Position numbers and translations under genes: made by a program. This document shows positions 17,021-24,858 of a stretch of DNA of 64,000 bases, piece after piece (position 1 is the stretch's first letter; every line of letters starts with the position of its first letter). The notes beneath the pieces are model-generated. The model saw only the letters and a list, made by a program, of their open reading frames with translations, ran no database searches and was not told where the DNA came from. Source of the DNA: Clostridia bacterium (GTDB taxonomy: Bacteria; Bacillota; Clostridia; Oscillospirales; Acutalibacteraceae); the NCBI GenBank assembly GCA_017428085.1, contig JAFRRP010000023.1:29160-93159 (forward strand). Reading direction: 5' to 3'.

Positions 17021-17057
17021 ATCCAAGCACCCGATTTCTTTTCTTTTTTTCGGAAAC

Positions 17058-17086
17058 AATATATCATACGACGGACGACTTTGCAA
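17058..17086 (-). promoter_or_regulatory. Promoter of the GH127 gene
   Basis: Minus strand TTGCAA (17081-17086), 17-bp spacer, TATATT (17058-17063). It lies back to back with the lipoprotein promoter. Confidence 0.7.
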
Positions 17087-17115
17087 GGGAATGTGGAAGA
17101 AAACGGTGAAAACTA

Positions 17116-17144
17116 TTGAAAAAAAACGCCCTGTATGCTATATT
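17116..17144 (+). promoter_or_regulatory. Promoter of the DUF6273 lipoprotein gene
   Basis: TTGAAA (17116-17121), 17-bp spacer, TATATT (17139-17144). Confidence 0.65.
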
Positions 17145-17206
17145 TTTTTCGGTATCCGATTACCGAAATCACGACCGTTTCCGCGGTCGAAAAAAAAGGA
17201 GTTTGT

Positions 17207-18556
17207 ATGATGGAAAAACGGATCGCGCTAATATTGGCGCTGGTAATGGTACTGTCGCTGGCCGCGTGCGGCGGCTCCGGCGGCAAGAGCGGCAATGAAG
17301 GCGGCGGCGAAGAGGAAGGTTCCGCCGTGGGCGCCGGCGTTTCCGCCGATACCGCCGTGGGCGACAAGATCACCATGGGCAAGCTGGACGGCGAAGCGCT
17401 GACGTGGACCGCCGCCGGCAAGGGCGTCGGCACAATACTGCTGGTCTCCGACAAGGTGCTGATGCGGCGCGCCTTTACCGGGGAGGACAACAATTCCGCC
17501 ACCTGGAAGGACAGTGAGATCCGCGCGTACCTCAACGGCGAATTCCTGGATTCCGTATTCACGGAGGAGGAAAAGGCCCTGATCGCCCCCACCGAGCTGC
17601 TCACCGTTGCCTTTGATTTCGACGCATATCAGAACGTCAACGAATACACTACGGACAGCGTGTTCCTGCTCTCCGGCAGCGAGTACGCGCGCTACGTAAC
17701 GCCGATCAAAGACTTCAAATTCGGCATTCCCACCCAGGCGCTGCTGGACGACAATGTCTACATGGCGGACGTGGAGGGTTCCGACACCGTGACGCAGGCA
17801 TGCGGCTGGATCCTGCGGGACAACGGCAGCCAGGAAGTATATACCGTCATGGACGTGTACGGCTTCGACGGCACCGTTTCCACCTACGGCAGCGATAAGA
17901 CGAGCAAAGGCGGCATCCGTCCCGCCATGTGGGTATATACGGATAAAGCCCTTGCCGACGGCTGGAAAGCCGGAACGGCCTCCCTGCCCGCGGACGAGGC
18001 GCTTGACGCGAAGCTGGCAGGTCTTTCGGTGGGCAGCAGCGTCACCTTCGGCACCGGCGTATATGCGGATCCCAACAAAGGCGCAATGGAGATAGGCTGG
18101 AAGGTGCTGGACGAGACCGAAGACGCGTGGCTGCTGTATTCCGACGAGCTGCTGGGCGCTTACCGGTTCGGCGAGGAAGACGACGAGACCCTGACGTGGG
18201 CTGCCTCCGAAGCGCGCGCTTACCTCAACGGCGACGAGTACATCAACGACCTTTTCAACCCCTGGGAGAGGGAAAAGATCAGACTGAGCCACATCACCAC
18301 CTGCGGCGGCTCCGATTCCTGGGACGTGGATCCCGGTCCCGAGACCGACGATTACCTGTTCCTGCTGGACCGCGAGGAGATGGAAAAGTATTATCCCAAC
18401 GAGGCGGACCGCGTGATCGCGGATGCCATCTACTGGCTGCGCAGCCCCGACTTCGTACGCGGCTGGTTCAGCTGCGTCAACGAGGCCGGAACGATCCGTG
18501 AAAACACCGCGGGGCATTATTACGGCCTGCGCGTCGCCATGTGGGTGTCGAAATAA
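17207..18556 (+). CDS. Secreted lipoprotein with two DUF6273 domains
   Basis: 449 residues. The N-terminal signal ends in the lipobox LSLAAC followed by Gly/Ser and an acidic linker, so it is lipid-anchored on the outer face of the membrane. Two copies of the DUF6273 fold follow (~60-245 and ~275-445). Each has the pattern of a Trp-containing strand, ARAYLNGE(F/Y) and a closing hydrophobic Arg-x-AMWV segment; these domains resemble formylglycine-enzyme-like or lectin-like folds common in Clostridia. Function unknown; ligand binding at the surface is a guess. Two adjacent ATG codons follow AAAGGAG; the first is used here. Monocistronic, with its own promoter and terminator. Confidence 0.8.
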   Translation: MMEKRIALILALVMVLSLAACGGSGGKSGNEGGGEEEGSAVGAGVSADTAVGDKITMGKLDGEALTWTAAGKGVGTILLVSDKVLMRRAFTGEDNNSATWKDSEIRAYLNGEFLDSVFTEEEKALIAPTELLTVAFDFDAYQNVNEYTTDSVFLLSGSEYARYVTPIKDFKFGIPTQALLDDNVYMADVEGSDTVTQACGWILRDNGSQEVYTVMDVYGFDGTVSTYGSDKTSKGGIRPAMWVYTDKALADGWKAGTASLPADEALDAKLAGLSVGSSVTFGTGVYADPNKGAMEIGWKVLDETEDAWLLYSDELLGAYRFGEEDDETLTWAASEARAYLNGDEYINDLFNPWEREKIRLSHITTCGGSDSWDVDPGPETDDYLFLLDREEMEKYYPNEADRVIADAIYWLRSPDFVRGWFSCVNEAGTIRENTAGHYYGLRVAMWVSK

Positions 18557-18598
18557 CGCTTGAAGATTTCAAGGGCGGGGATCTTCCGTTCCCGCCGC

Positions 18599-18632
18599 AA
18601 GGCCGCCGTCCGACAACGGCGGCCTTTTTTGT
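18599..18632 (+). terminator. Terminator of the lipoprotein gene
   Basis: 11-bp stem AAGGCCGCCGT / ACGGCGGCCTT with a 6-nt loop and a T6 tail. A second GGCGGG/CCCGCC hairpin precedes it. Confidence 0.9.
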
Positions 18633-18746
18633 TTTTTTCGCCCTTTTCTCCATCACCGTTTTCCAAACAGGAAAATATCCGAAAAACGGTGGATTTCTTC
18701 AAAAGGCTATGGTAGAATGATAAAAAAAAGAAAGAGGACCTGAGGC

Positions 18747-20075
18747 GTGAAACGAATTCTGGTGGCCGGCGCGGGCCACGGCGGGCTGGCAGCCGGGGCG
18801 ATATTGGCAAAAAACGGTTTTGACGTGACCGTGGTCGAGAAAGAACAACGGGAGGCGCTGGGCCACGACTGGGAGGACCGGTTCACCTTTTCCCTGCTGA
18901 CGGAGCTGCTGGGGATCGCCGAGGCCGATCTGCCGGAGGGCTGCTGGCGGTACCGGGGCGATTGCGCCTTCGTCAGCCCCGCAAAACGGAAAAAAGTCGT
19001 GATCCGCTATACGGAGGAGACCCGGCAGAAGATCATGTGGCGCAAGCCCCTGCTGAACCTGCTGCTGGAACACGCGGAAAAATGCGGCGTGAAATTTTTG
19101 TTCGGGGTGGAGGCGCTGGGCCCGCTGACGGAAAACGGCAAAGTGACGGGCCTTTCCACCGCCGCCGGGGACTACGCGGCGGATCTGGTGATCGACGCCG
19201 CCGGAGTGTTCTCCCCGGTGCGCCGCAACCTGCCGGAAGCCTACGGCATTGAAAAAGACCCGCGGCCGGGCGACCTGTTCTACGCCTGCCGCGCCTATTA
19301 CGACCGGCTGCCCGGCTTCGAGACGCCGGACGCGCCGTTTGAGGTATATCTTTATCACGAGGGCGAACGGGGCCTTTCGTGGTTTGGCGCCAACGAGGAC
19401 GGCTGCGACGTGCTGATCGGGCGGACCTACCCGCTGACGCCGAAAAAGGTGGAGGAACAGCTGGCGATCTTCCGGCAGTCCCACCCGTGGCTGGGGGAAA
19501 AGGTCCTGCACGGCGGGCAGTTCGGCGTGATCCCGGTGCGCCGCCCCCTCACGCTGCTGGTGGACGACGGCTACGCCGCCGTGGGCGACAGCGCCTTTAT
19601 GACCACCCCGATGAACGGCATGGGCATCGACCTGTCCCTGCAGGCGGGAAAGCTGCTGGCGGAAACCGTGCTGAACAACCGGGATCGCGACTTTACCGCC
19701 GAGGTCCTGTGGGCGTACAACCGGGATTTCCACCGGCTGTACGGCGGCGACACGGCGAAAAACGAGGGGCTGAAAAACGCCCTGCTCTCGCTGCCCGGTC
19801 AGGGGGTGGATTTCCTGTTTGAGGCCGAGGTGATCCAGTCCTCCGACCTGGCCGGGGCGGGCAAAAACACGAAGCTTTCCGCGCTGCTGGGCAAGTTTGT
19901 CCGCGGTATGCGGCAGCCGAAATCGTTCTTTACGATCCTCGGCGGGCTGACGAAGGGCGCAAAGGCGGCGAAATTATATAAGAACGCCCCCGCGCGGTTT
20001 GACCGGAAGGCCGTCCGCGCCTGGAGCGACGCCATCGAAAAGCTGGATATCCGATTTTACAGCTCCGCCAATTAA
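18747..20075 (+). CDS. FAD-dependent oxidoreductase, geranylgeranyl-reductase-like
   Basis: 442 residues, GTG start after GAGGACCTGAGG. The N-terminal dinucleotide motif GAGHGGLAAG binds FAD; the second FAD motif GDSAFMTTPMNGMGID (~290) is of the type seen in geranylgeranyl reductases and other group A flavoproteins. The middle strand region (WRY, RKPLLNLLLEHAE) fits the substrate domain. Substrates in this family include isoprenoids, polyketides and lipids; none is indicated here. A TGGATT-17-TAGAAT promoter lies just upstream. Monocistronic, and the stop is followed immediately by a structured inverted repeat. Confidence 0.78.
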   Translation: MKRILVAGAGHGGLAAGAILAKNGFDVTVVEKEQREALGHDWEDRFTFSLLTELLGIAEADLPEGCWRYRGDCAFVSPAKRKKVVIRYTEETRQKIMWRKPLLNLLLEHAEKCGVKFLFGVEALGPLTENGKVTGLSTAAGDYAADLVIDAAGVFSPVRRNLPEAYGIEKDPRPGDLFYACRAYYDRLPGFETPDAPFEVYLYHEGERGLSWFGANEDGCDVLIGRTYPLTPKKVEEQLAIFRQSHPWLGEKVLHGGQFGVIPVRRPLTLLVDDGYAAVGDSAFMTTPMNGMGIDLSLQAGKLLAETVLNNRDRDFTAEVLWAYNRDFHRLYGGDTAKNEGLKNALLSLPGQGVDFLFEAEVIQSSDLAGAGKNTKLSALLGKFVRGMRQPKSFFTILGGLTKGAKAAKLYKNAPARFDRKAVRAWSDAIEKLDIRFYSSAN

Positions 20076-20078
20076 GGC

Positions 20079-20165
20079 AACGCCGGATAAACGGCGGAAG
20101 ACAGGAATGAAACCGCAAGGCAGGTTAACGTCTGTCTAGGATCTCCGACGCCGTATTCCGGCGTT
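20079..20165. repeat. Structured inverted repeat following the flavoprotein gene
   Basis: The outer arms (20079-20096 and 20149-20165) pair along 16 of 18 positions: AACGCCGGAT-x-AACGGCG against its inverse. An inner pair AGACAG / CTGTCT encloses a ~30-nt loop. It begins with TTAAGGCAAC, directly at the flavoprotein stop codon, the same start as the palindrome at 56831 and the half-site at 37254. Could be a small mobile element, an RNA structure or a factor-dependent terminator. No T-tail. Confidence 0.6.
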
Positions 20166-20189
20166 CAGACAAGCAGAAATCTTCAAGTA

Positions 20190-22031
20190 TTATTCGGCGG
20201 AGCAGTCATCCGGCAGGGCGTAGACCCGCAGCAATACCGTGTCGCCAGCGGTCACGGTAAAGCGCGGGACGTATCCCGCGGCGGTATATGGGGAGATCTC
20301 TTCCTCCCCGACGGACGCGTCAAAGATGACGACGTCCGTTTTTTCGCGGGCCGGATCATGATAATACGTCTCATAAAGCGTTTCATGCGACGCCAGATGC
20401 GCGACCAACCAGGTGGAGCACGCGACGGAGGCTTCCCTCGGCAGAGAAGCAAGATACGCCTCCGTCACGGCAAGCTCCGTACGGTAAGCAGCGTAATACC
20501 GCGCGTAATCCGCGGCGCGGGGCAGCGTATTCTGCAGGGTAAAAAGCCCGCAGAACACGGCGGCGCAGACGACGGCTGTCCGGGCGGTTCCCGGCGGCAG
20601 GTCCGCGCCGTTCAACAGCGCGGCGTACAACAGAAACGCCGCCGAACCGAAGGAATACTGAAAGCCGATATCGTACTGATAGACGTACAGCGTCATCAGG
20701 TTGACAAGCACGGCGGGCAGCAGCAACAACAGCCGCGAGGGCCGCTTGGCCGTCAACGGCAGAAAGCCCAACGGGACCAGCATCTGCAGGCAAAACAGCA
20801 GCTTACCCTCATGCCCGCCGCTGTTTTCCGCCAAAAGCTGCGTCAACACATAGGCGGGACTGCGCAGGGCGTTTTGCACCGCTTCCCACAGACCGCCGCC
20901 CGCTGCGATATAGTTGTCGTACCGGTTCGTCATCACGCCCTCGCCGCAAACCGTCAGGATTTTCAGAGACGACAGGAACCACACCAACGCCAGCGCCAGC
21001 AATCCCGCACCGGCGGCGTATTTTTTTCGGTCAAGCAGCACGAACAGGGCGAAAAACGCGATATAAACGGCGGCGTCCTCTTTGACGGCCAGCACCGCCA
21101 GTGAGAAAAGGATTACCGGCAGTGGTTTTCCCCTTTCAAACCAGTAAAACAGCCACAGCAGCAGCGGCAGCAAAAAACAGTTCTCGTGAAAATCGTAATT
21201 TGTGCCGCTTGTTACCGCAGGATGGAACAGCACGATGACCGCAAACAGCGCCGTCCTCTCCGGACCAAACCCGTACCGGCGACACAGCAGCGTCATTGGC
21301 GCGACGGCGGAAGCGAGGATGACCGCCTGCGAAAGCTGCAGCGTAACAGGCGAAGGAAAAAGCCAATAGATCGGTAAAAGCAGATATAATACCGGCGACA
21401 GATGTACTGCAAAATGAGACAGCAGCCGGTCCCGTTCACAGGTGGTCACGGGCAGTCCCGTCCGCTTCATGCCTTCAAACATCTGCGCGAAGATACCGAA
21501 ATCAAAATTGGGCGCGCGGAACGTAAGATACCGCAGCGCGCCCGTGCCGCCGACCACGGCGATAAACGTCAACACCGTAACGGCGATGAAAACACGCGCC
21601 TTCCGGCGGGACGGCAGAAACGGCTGATCCCCACGCCGCCGCAGGGCGTAAACCGACAACACCGCCCAAAGACCGCACAGGACCAGCCAAAAATACAGAT
21701 CGGCGCACACAGGCAGCGTAACGGCGCAGTACCCGCCAAAGCCGATGCAAAGCAGCCGCAGCAGCACAGCGGTTCGCTCCGTTTTGCCACGTCTTTCCGT
21801 CACGTTGCAAACGATCAGGCAGCACAGCGCCGACAACACGAACAGCAGTATGAACAGCCGAAAATCGCCCCGGGCAAACACATCCACAGAATCGATCCCG
21901 CCAAGCATGCCGACGGTTCCGATTTTCAGCGTAAGCGCGGCGAAGCACCACGCTGACAGCAGTAACAGGATAACTTTCTCCAGGCCGCCGTCCATTCGGG
22001 CCGACAGTTGTTTGTATCTGTTTCTTTTCAT
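20190..22031 (-). CDS. DUF2079 multi-spanning membrane protein
   Basis: 613 residues with about 12 transmembrane segments. The block FRAPNFDFGIFAQMFEGM, the HFAVHLSPVLYLLLP loop and NYDFHENCFLLPLLLW match DUF2079 (PF09852), a family related in plan to C-type glycosyltransferases of the GT-C/PMT class that use lipid-linked sugars. Acidic residues in the first extracytoplasmic loop (NFDFG) sit where GT-C enzymes hold their metal/catalytic Asp. It starts 20 bp after the stop of the sigma-factor partner gene, so it is the third gene of that operon and may be the main stress or envelope output. The glycosyltransferase role is family-based inference. Confidence 0.8.
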   Translation of the reverse strand: MKRNRYKQLSARMDGGLEKVILLLLSAWCFAALTLKIGTVGMLGGIDSVDVFARGDFRLFILLFVLSALCCLIVCNVTERRGKTERTAVLLRLLCIGFGGYCAVTLPVCADLYFWLVLCGLWAVLSVYALRRRGDQPFLPSRRKARVFIAVTVLTFIAVVGGTGALRYLTFRAPNFDFGIFAQMFEGMKRTGLPVTTCERDRLLSHFAVHLSPVLYLLLPIYWLFPSPVTLQLSQAVILASAVAPMTLLCRRYGFGPERTALFAVIVLFHPAVTSGTNYDFHENCFLLPLLLWLFYWFERGKPLPVILFSLAVLAVKEDAAVYIAFFALFVLLDRKKYAAGAGLLALALVWFLSSLKILTVCGEGVMTNRYDNYIAAGGGLWEAVQNALRSPAYVLTQLLAENSGGHEGKLLFCLQMLVPLGFLPLTAKRPSRLLLLLPAVLVNLMTLYVYQYDIGFQYSFGSAAFLLYAALLNGADLPPGTARTAVVCAAVFCGLFTLQNTLPRAADYARYYAAYRTELAVTEAYLASLPREASVACSTWLVAHLASHETLYETYYHDPAREKTDVVIFDASVGEEEISPYTAAGYVPRFTVTAGDTVLLRVYALPDDCSAE

Positions 22032-22051
22032 CTTCTTCTAATTAAGAGGTC

Positions 22052-23035
22052 TTACGTTCCGGGCGACACGTAATCCGCGCTTTGCAGCGCCGAAAGCGAA
22101 AACACGGTATACGGCGAGCAGGCAAGGGCATACAGGTCTTCGATCTGAGCCACAGACTGCGAAGCGTCGGCGGTGATGTCGAACACCGTGCCGTCGGCGG
22201 CAACCGCCAGCTCGCCGTATCCGGCGTAAACAAAGGCGACCTCCCCGTAGGCCAGCGCCAGATTGAGATCGTTCCACCGGGGACCGCCCGCGCTGACGGA
22301 ATAATGGACCTCGCCGTCCACACGGAACAAATCGACGGAAGCGATCACGCGATCCCCCACGCACACCGGAAGGGTAAGATAATCCAAATCGACAACGTTT
22401 TCCGTTCCGAGCGACGTATGGCAATACCCTGACGTCAAAATCCTGACGTCGCCGACGGAGCAGCTCGTTTCCGCTGCCGCCGCCTGCGCGATACCGTAGC
22501 CGTCCCGACGCAGCAGCTCCGCGATTTCCTCCGCCGTATAGCCCGTTCCGCGCACGACGGACGTTGTCTCCGCATACGCGGCAGGCGTCGTCACCCCGCC
22601 GGAATACCCGCCGTCGTCCGCCTTCTCCGTGGCAATCTCCCGCTTTTCCGTTGAGGGGTCGGTGGCCGACACGTTCTGAGTGACCGGCGCAGAGCCGGTT
22701 CCCGACGCGGGAACGGCAACGGAAGGCTCCGTCGCAGAGACATTTTCGTCAGTCCCGGTTATGTCCGCGACAGACGGCTCCACCGTATTGCCCGCACCCT
22801 CCGTGCCGCGGACGACGCTGCCCTCCTCCCCATACAGCGAGTCGGGTTCGTGAATGGAATGCTTCCCGGTCGTCACCCCTGCCGCAACGATCGCCACCGC
22901 CGCGCAGGCGGCTACGGCAGCCACGATCCGGACGGTCCTTTCCCAACGGCGGAACTGCACCGCCGCGGTCTCCGCATGCTCCACATAGGCGGGATCAACA
23001 CCGCCCACTGCCTCCAGCAGATCAAAGCCGCTCAT
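22052..23035 (-). CDS. Membrane-bound sigma-factor partner (probable anti-sigma factor)
   Basis: 327 residues. A short cytoplasmic N-terminus (~35 residues), one transmembrane helix (~37-57), then a Thr/Ser/Pro/Glu-rich linker of about 110 residues and a C-terminal extracytoplasmic globular domain with little similarity to known families. The start overlaps the stop of the upstream ECF sigma gene as ATGA, the usual coupling for sigma/anti-sigma pairs. The layout resembles the partner at 31662 although the C-terminal domains differ. No zinc-binding anti-sigma motif (HxxxCxxC) is seen in the cytoplasmic part, so the anti-sigma role rests on gene position and topology. Confidence 0.65.
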   Translation of the reverse strand: MSGFDLLEAVGGVDPAYVEHAETAAVQFRRWERTVRIVAAVAACAAVAIVAAGVTTGKHSIHEPDSLYGEEGSVVRGTEGAGNTVEPSVADITGTDENVSATEPSVAVPASGTGSAPVTQNVSATDPSTEKREIATEKADDGGYSGGVTTPAAYAETTSVVRGTGYTAEEIAELLRRDGYGIAQAAAAETSCSVGDVRILTSGYCHTSLGTENVVDLDYLTLPVCVGDRVIASVDLFRVDGEVHYSVSAGGPRWNDLNLALAYGEVAFVYAGYGELAVAADGTVFDITADASQSVAQIEDLYALACSPYTVFSLSALQSADYVSPGT

Positions 23036-23580
23036 TCCAAAAATCCCTCCCGCCGTAATTCTTCCTTCAGCTCGTTGCGCATACGAAACAGCGTGGTCTT
23101 CACCTTGCTCTGTGAAAAACCGTACCGGCGGCTGATCTGTTCCACGCTGTCGAAGTACCAGTACCGCCGAACGAACACGTCGCGCCTCGCGGACGGGCAA
23201 CGCGACAGAAAGTCGTTGATCGCCTGCGCCAATGCCCGAGCGTTCCATTCGCTTTCCACGTTATCGCCGGAGGGCAGGCATTCCGCCAGCTCCGCCGTCA
23301 ACTCGCACACCGCGGCGGAGCGCTTTTCGGCGTTCTGCTTCCGGCAACGGTCAATGGCGATATGCCGCGCGATCCTGCCCAGAAAGGCGAACAGATACGT
23401 CCGCGGCTCATGGGGCGGGATGCGGTTCCACGCCTCCAGATAGGTGTCGTTTTCGCATTCCTCGGCCAAGGCGCGGTCGTTCAGCACGGCCTGCGCCAGC
23501 CCCCGCAGCCGCCCGCCGTATTTTTCGGCGGTATGCCGGATGGCGGCCTCGTCCCTTGCCAAAAACAGATCCACGATCAT
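23032..23580 (-). CDS. ECF RNA polymerase sigma factor
   Basis: 182 residues. Region 2 (~20-90, with DTYLEAWNRIPP and FLGRIARHIAIDRCRK) binds the -10 element and core polymerase; region 4 (~125-175, with RYWYFDSVEQISRRYGFSQSKVKTTLFRMR) is the -35-binding HTH. No region 3, as usual for ECF factors. The ATG at 23580 is used because GGAGG lies 5 nt upstream; a TTG four codons earlier lacks spacing. Operon order is sigma, membrane partner, DUF2079 protein. A TGTAAC...GTTACA inverted pair at 23628-23659 upstream may be its autoregulated promoter or an operator. Confidence 0.9.
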   Translation of the reverse strand: MIVDLFLARDEAAIRHTAEKYGGRLRGLAQAVLNDRALAEECENDTYLEAWNRIPPHEPRTYLFAFLGRIARHIAIDRCRKQNAEKRSAAVCELTAELAECLPSGDNVESEWNARALAQAINDFLSRCPSARRDVFVRRYWYFDSVEQISRRYGFSQSKVKTTLFRMRNELKEELRREGFLE

Positions 23581-23627
23581 CGTATCCTCCAAACGCCGCG
23601 CCTCCTCTCAAAAAAAACGCTTCATCT

Positions 23628-23659
23628 GTAACAGCGCAAAAACACATGGCGGGGTTACA
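23628..23659 (-). promoter_or_regulatory. Candidate ECF-type promoter or operator upstream of the first sigma gene
   Basis: TGTAAC and its inverse GTTACA lie 20 bp apart. Read on the minus strand, TGTAACC followed by ~15 bp and TGCGCTG resembles ECF -35 elements of the GTAAC type. The second sigma gene has TGTAAG at a similar distance (31052). Low certainty. Confidence 0.35.
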
Positions 23660-23704
23660 AAAAAATCAACAAAAAAATCCGCAGATTTTCTCCGCGCCGG
23701 ACGG

Positions 23705-23733
23705 TTGAGTTTTCCGGCGCGCCGTGGTATAAT
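23705..23733 (+). promoter_or_regulatory. Promoter of the small-protein/nrdG operon, overlapped by an inverted repeat
   Basis: TTGAGT (23705-23710), 17-bp spacer, perfect TATAAT (23728-23733). A perfect 9-bp inverted repeat CGCGCCGGA (23692-23700) / TCCGGCGCG (23713-23721) brackets the -35 box and enters the spacer, where an operator would lie. Confidence 0.75.
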
Positions 23734-23773
23734 CCAGTATATCATACCGCAAACGTATTTGGGAGGTTTTTTT

Positions 23774-23902
23774 ATGCTGATCGAGATCCTGAACCTGCTC
23801 CTGCATCTGTTCGTCTGGATGAAACTGCTGAGTGGGGAAGACCTGCTGCCCGACATGGATGAGGTCAAGGATCTGCTGGGACAGGTCACCGTAGAGGAAT
23901 GA
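23774..23902 (+). CDS. 42-residue small hydrophobic/acidic protein coupled to nrdG
   Basis: Starts MLIEILNLLLHLFVWMKLL, a Leu-rich hydrophobic helix, then an acidic second half (GEDLLPDMDEVKDLLGQVTVEE). GGGAGG lies 8 nt before the ATG, a perfect -10 promoter lies 40 bp upstream, and its TGA overlaps the ATG of nrdG (ATGA), so it is very probably translated and coupled. No family recognised. It might be an accessory of the activase, a leader peptide, or an unrelated small membrane protein. Confidence 0.7.
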   Translation: MLIEILNLLLHLFVWMKLLSGEDLLPDMDEVKDLLGQVTVEE

Positions 23903-24594
23903 ATATCCAGGGGCTGCAGAAGCTGACGCTGCTGGATTACCCCGGCCATACCGCCTGCACCGTGTTCACGGGCGGGTGTAATTTACGCTGCCCGTTCTGC
24001 CATAACGCGCCGCTGGTGCTGGAACCCAACGGCAACGCCCCCTTTACCGAAGAGGAGATCTTCGCCCTGCTGGACAGGCGCAGGGGCATCCTCGACGGCG
24101 TGGCGGTCACCGGCGGCGAACCGCTGCTGCAGACCGATATCGGCGACTTCCTGCGGAAGGTGAAGGACCGGGGCTTTGCCGTGAAGCTGGATACCAACGG
24201 CTTTTTCCCGGACCGGCTGGAGGCGCTGCTGCGCGACGGGCTTGTGGATTACGCCGCCATGGACGTGAAGAACCGCCCCGAAAAATACGCCCTGACCTGC
24301 GGGCTGGAAACGGCGGACCTTGCCGCAGTGGAAAAAAGCATGAAGCTGCTGACGGAAAGCGGGATCGAATATGAGTTCCGCACCACCGTCGTAAAGGAAT
24401 TTCACACAGCGGACGATATCGAAGCGATCGCCAAATGGATCTCCGGCGCCAAACGGTATTTTCTGCAGGCGTTTAAAGATTCCGGCGAGCTGCTCTCCGG
24501 CGGCTGCAGCGGCTGCGACGACGGGGAGATGTACGCAATGGCCGACCGGGCGAGGCCTTACGTGGCGCTGTGCGAGGTAAGGGGCGTCGGATAA
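23899..24594 (+). CDS. nrdG: Anaerobic ribonucleoside-triphosphate reductase activating protein
   Basis: 231 residues. Radical SAM CxxxCxxC motif in GGCNLRCPFCHN (~28-39), GGEP motif in VTGGEPLL (~70), and the LTLLDYPG opening typical of the NrdG2-type activases of Clostridia. It reductively cleaves S-adenosylmethionine to place the glycyl radical on NrdD. Cys residues at the C-terminus (GGCSGCDDGE) are additional. It is coupled to the 42-residue gene upstream and followed after 264 bp by nrdD, which has its own promoter. Confidence 0.9.
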   Translation: MNIQGLQKLTLLDYPGHTACTVFTGGCNLRCPFCHNAPLVLEPNGNAPFTEEEIFALLDRRRGILDGVAVTGGEPLLQTDIGDFLRKVKDRGFAVKLDTNGFFPDRLEALLRDGLVDYAAMDVKNRPEKYALTCGLETADLAAVEKSMKLLTESGIEYEFRTTVVKEFHTADDIEAIAKWISGAKRYFLQAFKDSGELLSGGCSGCDDGEMYAMADRARPYVALCEVRGVG

Positions 24595-24689
24595 AGCATT
24601 CCGAGCGCTGAGGAACGGGCCGTGCGGGAACACCGCGCGGTCCTTTGTTTTTCTTTGTTTCCCGGATATCCGTTCTGTTTCGATCATTT

Positions 24690-24779
24690 CGATATCTTGT
24701 ATGAAATAATTTCATGGATAAATAAAAACCACAATATATTGATTTTTCTATTGACATTGGCAGCAAATGGTGGTATCAT
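24690..24779 (+). promoter_or_regulatory. nrdD promoter with two NrdR-like boxes
   Basis: A consensus promoter TTGACA (24751-24756), 17-bp spacer, TATCAT (24774-24779). Upstream are CGATATCTTG (24690-24699) and CAATATATTG (24732-24741), both fitting the core of the NrdR box. They are 42 bp apart, about four helical turns, so on the same DNA face as NrdR pairs require. Repression of nrdD by the ATP-cone repressor NrdR is inferred; nrdR is not in the window. Confidence 0.65.
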
Positions 24780-24858
24780 ACTCGGGAACGCTTTTTGAGG
24801 ACGAAACAGAAGAAAAAAGCCGAACAACGACGAATTGAAGAAAAGGAAGGGAATAACA

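Noticed and set aside
17135..17206. Longer N-terminus for the DUF6273 lipoprotein
   Set aside because: It would begin within the promoter -10 box and would bury the lipoprotein signal; the ATG at 17207 follows AAAGGAG.
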